10,354 bases of DNA from an uncultured Lachnospiraceae bacterium (GTDB lineage Bacteria; Bacillota; Clostridia; Lachnospirales; Lachnospiraceae): the NCBI GenBank assembly GCA_900555195.1, contig USKC01000090.1:1-10354 (forward strand). Direction: 5' to 3'. A program made the translations under genes and the position numbers. How positions within the stretch are numbered: the first letter of the stretch is position 1; every line of letters begins with the position of its first letter. Of this stretch, positions 6,211-10,354 are shown one piece after another. Below the pieces are notes generated by a model that ran no database searches, was not told where the DNA came from, and saw only the letters and a program-made list of their open reading frames with translations.

Positions 6211-8038
6211 AATACCTGCCCCCTTGGGCCAGCAGCTGCTCGTGGCTGCCCCGTTCAATGATCTGCCCGTGCTCCAGCACCAGGATCGCGTCCGCATTGC
6301 GCACGGTGGAAAGCCGGTGGGCAATGACCAGCGTGGTTCGCTCCGACATCAGCCGATCCATTCCTCTTTCAATATGTTTCTCTGTTCTAGTATCCACAGA
6401 ACTGGTGGCTTCGTCAAGGATCAAAATCGGCGCTTTGGACACAGCTGCCCTGGCGATGTTCAGCAGCTGCCTCTGCCCCTGGCTCAGGTTCGCGCCGTCC
6501 CCTTCGATCATCGTATCATACCCTTTTTCCAGACGCATGATGAAGGAATGGGCGCTGGCCGTCTTCGCAGCCTGCTCCACTTCCTCATCCGTGGCGTCCA
6601 GCCTGCCATAACGGATGTTCTCACGGACGGTTCCCGTGAACAGGTGGGTATCCTGCAGCACCATGGCAATGTTGCGGCGCAGGTCATCCCGGGCGATGGT
6701 GCGTATGTCCCTGCCGTCAATCGTGATCCGTCCTTCATCTATATCATAGAATCGATTGATCAGATTGGTGATCGTGGTTTTGCCTGCTCCGGTAGAACCT
6801 ACAAACGCAATCTTCTGCCCCGGCTTTGCATACAGACTGACGTGTCTGAGCACTGTTTTTCCCGGTTCATAGCCAAAGCTCACATCTTCCAGCCGCACAT
6901 ATCCCCTGCAGGCCGTAAGCCTGGCCGCATCCTTCTCATCCTCCGGTTCCGGCTCCTCATCCATGACGGAAAAGACCCGTTCCGCACCTGCGAGCGCGGA
7001 AAAAATGGTATTCATCTGCATGGACAGTTCGTTGATCGGTCTGGAAAACTGTCTGGAATAATTCACAAATACGGTAAGCCCCCCAATATCAAATCCTCTC
7101 AGCACGCACAGCAGCCCGCCGATACACGCAGTCAGGGAATAACTCACCTGTCCGGCATTTCCCATCACCGGGCCCATGATGCCTCCGAAGAACTGGGCCA
7201 TGATCTGCTTATCCCTCAGATCCCTGTTCAGATAAGAAAATTCTTCCTCTGCGATCTGTTCATGGCAGAACACCTTCACCACCTTCTGACCGGTAACCGT
7301 CTCTTCGATGAACCCGTTCAAGGTTCCCAGGGCTGCCTGCTGCGCCTTATAGAAACGCCTGCTGCGCAGCGTGACGAAACGAGCCGCCTGCATCATCACC
7401 GGAACCATTATCACCGTAATCAGAGTCAGCCAGACATTCGTATAAACCATCAGGCAGAACGTCCCCATCACGTTGATGACGCTGGAAATGATCTGCACCA
7501 CCGTATTATTCAGCATCTCCCCCACCGCGTCCACATCATTGGTGAAGCGGCTCATGATATCCCCGTGATTGTTGGTATCATAGAACCGCACCGGAAGCTT
7601 CTGTATCTTCGCGAACAGTTCATTCCTCAGGCGGAAAATCGCCCGCTGGGAAATTCCGATCATCAGCCTCGACTGGCCGTACTGAGCCAAAATCCCCACC
7701 GCATAAATGGCCGCCATCAGGCAGATTGAGTGAAACAGCGTCTGCATGCTGCCGCCCTCCTGGATCAGCCCGTTGATAATGGGACGCAGCATATAGGAGC
7801 CTGCCAGCATGGCAACTGTATTGAGGATCACGCAGACAAATACGATCATGAGCATGAACCGATCCTGCTCGATATAAGAGAGCAGCCTTCTGATCGTTTT
7901 TCCTGCATTTTTCGGCCTCCCGCCTCTCATTCCTCTTCTTCTCGGGCCTGGGCCCGGAGGGCCGCCTGCAGGGGCTGCCCCGCTTTGCTCCCCTCGGGAA
8001 TATTTTCTGATCAATGCTTCTTTTCTCTCTTCATTCAT
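6176..8038 (-). CDS. ABC exporter subunit with canonical catalytic residues (heterodimer partner)
   Basis: A 620-residue half-transporter: six-helix membrane domain (about 55-350) fused to an ATPase domain (about 380-615). It has Walker A GSTGAGKTT (414-422), Q-loop Gln462, Walker B ending in Asp542 with catalytic Glu543, and switch His574. The signature is LSQGQ (518-522) instead of LSGGQ. That change is the one expected in the subunit that lends its signature to the inactive site of a heterodimeric exporter (TM287/288, LmrCD and BmrCD are family examples). Residues 1-45 are Gly/Pro/Arg-rich and probably disordered. The ATG overlaps the TGA of the other subunit (8038-8035), with AAGGAGG at 8055-8049 ten bases upstream. 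Likely cargo is a drug, lipid or peptide; the sequence does not say which. Expression should follow the MarR-controlled promoter near 10310. Confidence 0.95.
   Translation of the reverse strand: MNEERKEALIRKYSRGEQSGAAPAGGPPGPGPRRRGMRGGRPKNAGKTIRRLLSYIEQDRFMLMIVFVCVILNTVAMLAGSYMLRPIINGLIQEGGSMQTLFHSICLMAAIYAVGILAQYGQSRLMIGISQRAIFRLRNELFAKIQKLPVRFYDTNNHGDIMSRFTNDVDAVGEMLNNTVVQIISSVINVMGTFCLMVYTNVWLTLITVIMVPVMMQAARFVTLRSRRFYKAQQAALGTLNGFIEETVTGQKVVKVFCHEQIAEEEFSYLNRDLRDKQIMAQFFGGIMGPVMGNAGQVSYSLTACIGGLLCVLRGFDIGGLTVFVNYSRQFSRPINELSMQMNTIFSALAGAERVFSVMDEEPEPEDEKDAARLTACRGYVRLEDVSFGYEPGKTVLRHVSLYAKPGQKIAFVGSTGAGKTTITNLINRFYDIDEGRITIDGRDIRTIARDDLRRNIAMVLQDTHLFTGTVRENIRYGRLDATDEEVEQAAKTASAHSFIMRLEKGYDTMIEGDGANLSQGQRQLLNIARAAVSKAPILILDEATSSVDTRTEKHIERGMDRLMSERTTLVIAHRLSTVRNADAILVLEHGQIIERGSHEQLLAQGGRYYELYTGKRELE
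6219..6225 (-). promoter_or_regulatory. ribosome binding site that sets the glycosyltransferase start
   Basis: AAGGGGG on the minus strand (6225-6219) ends eight bases before ATG 6210. It lies within the coding end of the ABC transporter gene. It supports the internal start over the ATG at 6324, whose 38-codon extension does not resemble a protein N-terminus. Confidence 0.7.
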
Positions 8039-9771
8039 GAGGCGTGAACCTCCTTATCCATCTGGGAATAGTAGATCTCCTGATAGGCGCCACAGCCGGC
8101 CAGAAGCGTTTCATGCGTTCCTTTGCCCACAATCTTTCCTTCGTCCATGACCACGATCAGATCCGCGTCCATCACGGAGGTGATGCGCTGGGCAATGATG
8201 AGTTTGGTGGTCTCCTTCAGCGTAGTGGCAAAGCTTTCTCTGATTCTGGCCTCCGTGGCCGTATCCACCGCGCTGGTGGAATCATCCAAAATCAGGATCC
8301 TGGGCTTCTTAAGCAGCGCCCTGGCAATGCACAGCCGCTGTTTCTGCCCTCCGGACACGTTCACGCCGCCCTGTCCGAGAAAGGTCTCATATCCGTCCGG
8401 GAAGGTGGAAAGAAAGGCGTCCGCCTGTGCCGCGCGCGCGGCTTCCCTCACCTCTTTTGGCGTAGCGTTCTCGTCTCCCCACAGCAGGTTTTCCTCTATG
8501 GTTCCGGAGAAAAGCACGTTTTTCTGCAGCACCATTCCTACGCCGTCCCTGAGATTCGCCAGGGAATATTCCCGCACATCCACCCCGTCCACCAGGATCT
8601 GCCCTTCATCCACATCGTACAAACGCGGGATCATGGACACCAGAGTGGTCTTTCCGCATCCTGTAGAGCCGATGATTCCAACCGTCTGTCCCGGCTCTAT
8701 GGACAGGTTTATATCATCCAAAACCTTTTCCTGGCTGTCCTTGTAGTAGCGGAAGGATACATGCCGGAATTCCACGCGTCCCTCCTGAACCTTCCGTTCT
8801 TTCTCTGAAGCATTCTCATCCGTCAGATCCACCTTTGTATCCAGCACTTCGTTAATGCGCCGCGCGCTGGCGATCGCCCTGGAGCTCTGCAGGAATACCA
8901 TGGCCAGCATCATCAAAGACATGAGCACCTGAACGATATAAGTGGTGAACGCCACCAGGCTTCCCACCTCCATCTCTCCCACCAGGATCTGCCTGCCGCC
9001 CATCCATACCACGGCCAGCGTGGTCACATTCATAAAGAGCGTCATCAGCGGCATCTGAAAAATCACGATCCGGAAGGCGTGCAGGCTGGCATCCTTCAGT
9101 TCTTCATTTGATTTGGAAAAACGCTCCTCTTCATACGCTCCCCTCACAAAAGATTTAATCACACGCACATTCTGAAGGGTTTCCTGGATATTGGAATTGA
9201 CCCGATCCAGTTTTTTCTGCATCGCATCAAACCTGGGAAAAGCGAGCCGCATGATGAAAAGGATCGTGACAATCATCACCGGCAGAATCACGAGGAATAC
9301 CTTCGCCAGTTCCGGATTGATGGAAACCGCCATGATGATGGCGCCAATCAGCATCCCGGGCGCGCGCAGCATCATTCTCAGTCCCATCATAATCAGGTTC
9401 TGAACCTGGGTGATATCGTTGGTCAGCCTGGTCACCAGGGAACCGGAAGAAAAACTGTCTATATTATGGAAGGAAAACTGCTGCACCTTTTTAAAGCAAT
9501 CTTCCCTCAGATCCGCCCCGAAACTGATGGATGCCTTCGAGGCAAACCATGCGCCTCCGATTCCTCCTCCCATCATGATAAAGGCGGTCAGGATCATGAT
9601 CCCTCCCATTCTGATAATATACCCGATGTCCCTTCCGGCCGCTCCTACATTGATGATCTGCGCCATAAATGCGGGCAGCACCACTTCGCCCACCACCTCC
9701 GTGATCATCAGGATGGGCCCCAGAATAAAGGCGTACAGGTATGGCTTCACATATTTCCAATACCGCTTCAT
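8035..9771 (-). CDS. ABC exporter subunit with degenerate catalytic residues (heterodimer partner)
   Basis: A 578-residue half-transporter with a six-helix membrane domain (about 10-300) and an ATPase domain (about 333-570). Walker A is GSTGCGKTT (368-376) and the signature is a good VSGGQ (472-476). Walker B reads ILILDD, so Asp497 stands where the catalytic Glu should be, and Gln528 (IIAQR) replaces the switch His. With the LSQGQ signature of the partner this predicts one non-hydrolysing and one active ATP site. The subunit therefore should not work alone; its partner is the next gene, overlapped by ATGA. Its own ATG overlaps the marR stop by ATGA (9771-9768), with a purine-rich GGAGAAGGG just upstream. 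Function as an efflux pump is an inference from family and from the MarR neighbour. Confidence 0.95.
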   Translation of the reverse strand: MKRYWKYVKPYLYAFILGPILMITEVVGEVVLPAFMAQIINVGAAGRDIGYIIRMGGIMILTAFIMMGGGIGGAWFASKASISFGADLREDCFKKVQQFSFHNIDSFSSGSLVTRLTNDITQVQNLIMMGLRMMLRAPGMLIGAIIMAVSINPELAKVFLVILPVMIVTILFIMRLAFPRFDAMQKKLDRVNSNIQETLQNVRVIKSFVRGAYEEERFSKSNEELKDASLHAFRIVIFQMPLMTLFMNVTTLAVVWMGGRQILVGEMEVGSLVAFTTYIVQVLMSLMMLAMVFLQSSRAIASARRINEVLDTKVDLTDENASEKERKVQEGRVEFRHVSFRYYKDSQEKVLDDINLSIEPGQTVGIIGSTGCGKTTLVSMIPRLYDVDEGQILVDGVDVREYSLANLRDGVGMVLQKNVLFSGTIEENLLWGDENATPKEVREAARAAQADAFLSTFPDGYETFLGQGGVNVSGGQKQRLCIARALLKKPRILILDDSTSAVDTATEARIRESFATTLKETTKLIIAQRITSVMDADLIVVMDEGKIVGKGTHETLLAGCGAYQEIYYSQMDKEVHAS

Positions 9772-10232
9772 TTTCCCTTCTCCTTCTCCGCTTTTTGATT
9801 GAGCGCTTCCATATTGGCGTATACCCGTTCCATATATCCCAGAAGCTGCCGAATCTCTTCCTCTTGAAAGCCCTCAAAAAAGGCCTGATCCGTCTCCTGA
9901 AAGATCCGGATGCTCTTATGGATCACTTCCTTTCCCTTCTCCGTAATGCTCACCTGATTGACCCGATTGTCCTCCTTATCCATCAGCCGGAGGATATATC
10001 CGCCCTTTTCCAGCTTCTTCAGAGAAACGGCGATGGCGGCAGCGGATACGCCGAATTTCTCCGCCAGTCCGATCTGCGACATACCAGGATTCAGATTCAG
10101 TTCCATCAACAATCTATGCTGCGTAGGATACACCCCTGTATAACTCACTTTTCTGTCCAGATATTTCTTAAAAATCCCTTCTGTCCTGCGGATCATCATG
10201 ATCGTATCCCGCATCAGCTTCTCGTCACTCAT
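9768..10232 (-). CDS. MarR-family transcriptional regulator
   Basis: A 154-residue winged-helix regulator, normal length for MarR proteins, which bind palindromic DNA as dimers and usually release it on binding a small molecule. The helix-turn-helix covers about 51-80 (MSQIGLAEKFGVSAAAIAVS then LKKLEKGGYI). The wing follows with DKEDNRVNQVSIT (85-97), close to the family's Asp-x-Arg wing pattern. Terminal helices (about 3-27 and 100-147) would form the dimer interface. AAGGAG just before ACAGAAATG (near 10239-10244) is a good ribosome site. It is the first gene of the operon and overlaps the first ABC gene by ATGA. The palindrome in its leader (10274-10295) is the obvious candidate operator, so it probably represses its own operon. 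The ligand is unknown. Confidence 0.93.
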   Translation of the reverse strand: MSDEKLMRDTIMMIRRTEGIFKKYLDRKVSYTGVYPTQHRLLMELNLNPGMSQIGLAEKFGVSAAAIAVSLKKLEKGGYILRLMDKEDNRVNQVSITEKGKEVIHKSIRIFQETDQAFFEGFQEEEIRQLLGYMERVYANMEALNQKAEKEKGK

Positions 10233-10273
10233 TTCTGTCTCCTTCTGCGGTCAATCCATCCCTTAACCGCCTT

Positions 10274-10295
10274 AATGATTATCTAGTTAATTATT
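10274..10295. promoter_or_regulatory. 22-base palindrome, candidate MarR operator
   Basis: The two halves match the pattern AATNATTANCT and its reverse complement: 18 of 22 positions are symmetric, centred on CTAG at 10283-10286. It lies between the -10 box and the ribosome site, from roughly +5 to +26 of the predicted transcript, where a bound repressor would block early elongation or initiation. Size and A+T-rich symmetry fit a MarR dimer site; the assignment to this MarR is inference. Confidence 0.75.
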
Positions 10296-10306
10296 CTAGC
10301 AATCCA

Positions 10307-10336
10307 ATTATATCCTAACTTAGGGGGGAGAAGCAA
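10307..10336 (-). promoter_or_regulatory. promoter of the marR-ABC-glycosyltransferase operon
   Basis: On the minus strand TATAAT lies at 10312-10307 and TTGCTT at 10336-10331, with an 18-base spacer. The predicted start is near 10300, giving a leader of about 68 bases. No other good promoter was seen in front of the downstream genes, which overlap one another. Confidence 0.75.
10314..10324. repeat. perfect short palindrome in the promoter spacer
   Basis: CCTAA, one central base, TTAGG form a perfect 5-1-5 palindrome wholly between -35 and -10. It could be a second regulator site, since binding there would block RNA polymerase. It does not share the sequence of the 22-base palindrome apart from a loose CTA/TAG likeness, so it may bind another protein or be chance. 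Confidence 0.4.
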
Positions 10337-10354
10337 GGGCGGGATGCTTCCAGG

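Noticed and set aside
6224..7729. 501-codon open frame on the plus strand
   Set aside because: It is antisense to the 620-residue ABC subunit, whose motifs are complete. Its translation is His/Arg/Gln-rich with no family motif, as expected of a shadow frame.
8044..8808. 254- and 207-codon plus-strand frames
   Set aside because: They lie opposite the ATPase domain of the 578-residue ABC subunit and show no motifs of their own.
9741..10286. 181-codon plus-strand frame over marR
   Set aside because: It is antisense to a MarR gene with a clear helix-turn-helix, wing and ribosome site, and it runs through the operator region.

Overview
The window looks like chromosome from a low-to-moderate G+C Gram-positive anaerobe, probably a clostridial relative of the Lachnospiraceae. 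This is inference from style, not from a marker gene: strong AGGAGG ribosome sites, sigma-A-type promoters, a tRNA-Thr without encoded CCA, a class A penicillin-binding protein of Firmicutes type, and a MarR-controlled heterodimeric ABC exporter. No mobile element, phage gene, CRISPR array or rRNA was seen.

Left part, plus strand (1-3094): after an untranslated stretch with an extended -10 promoter comes a 943-residue bifunctional penicillin-binding protein (glycosyltransferase plus transpeptidase) with a Cys-containing post-catalytic region and a long Ala/Gln-rich tail, closed by a very strong hairpin terminator. Next (3200-3447) is a self-contained tRNA-Thr(GGT) unit: A-tract upstream element, near-consensus promoter, tRNA and terminator.

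Middle, minus strand (3492-4118): a small alpha/beta hydrolase, more A+T-rich by eye than its right-hand neighbours, convergent with the tRNA and separated from the next operon by a terminator.

Right part, minus strand (10336 down to 4209): a compact operon read leftwards: MarR-family regulator, degenerate-site ABC exporter subunit, canonical-site ABC exporter subunit, GT-C membrane glycosyltransferase, and a 90-residue protein of unknown function. Every junction overlaps (ATGA, ATGA, 35 bases, ATGA), so translation is probably coupled along the whole unit. The promoter in front of marR carries a 22-base near-perfect palindrome just after the predicted transcription start, and a second short palindrome between -35 and -10. 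The likely picture is an autoregulated exporter operon of the drug or lipid type, to which a lipid-linked-sugar glycosyltransferase and an orphan small protein have been tied. The two ABC subunits show complementary residue changes that predict one degenerate and one active ATP site, so they should work as a heterodimer.

The most unusual points are the tail of the operon (GT-C enzyme plus unknown 90-residue protein behind a MarR/ABC-ABC cassette) and the palindromes in the marR control region.
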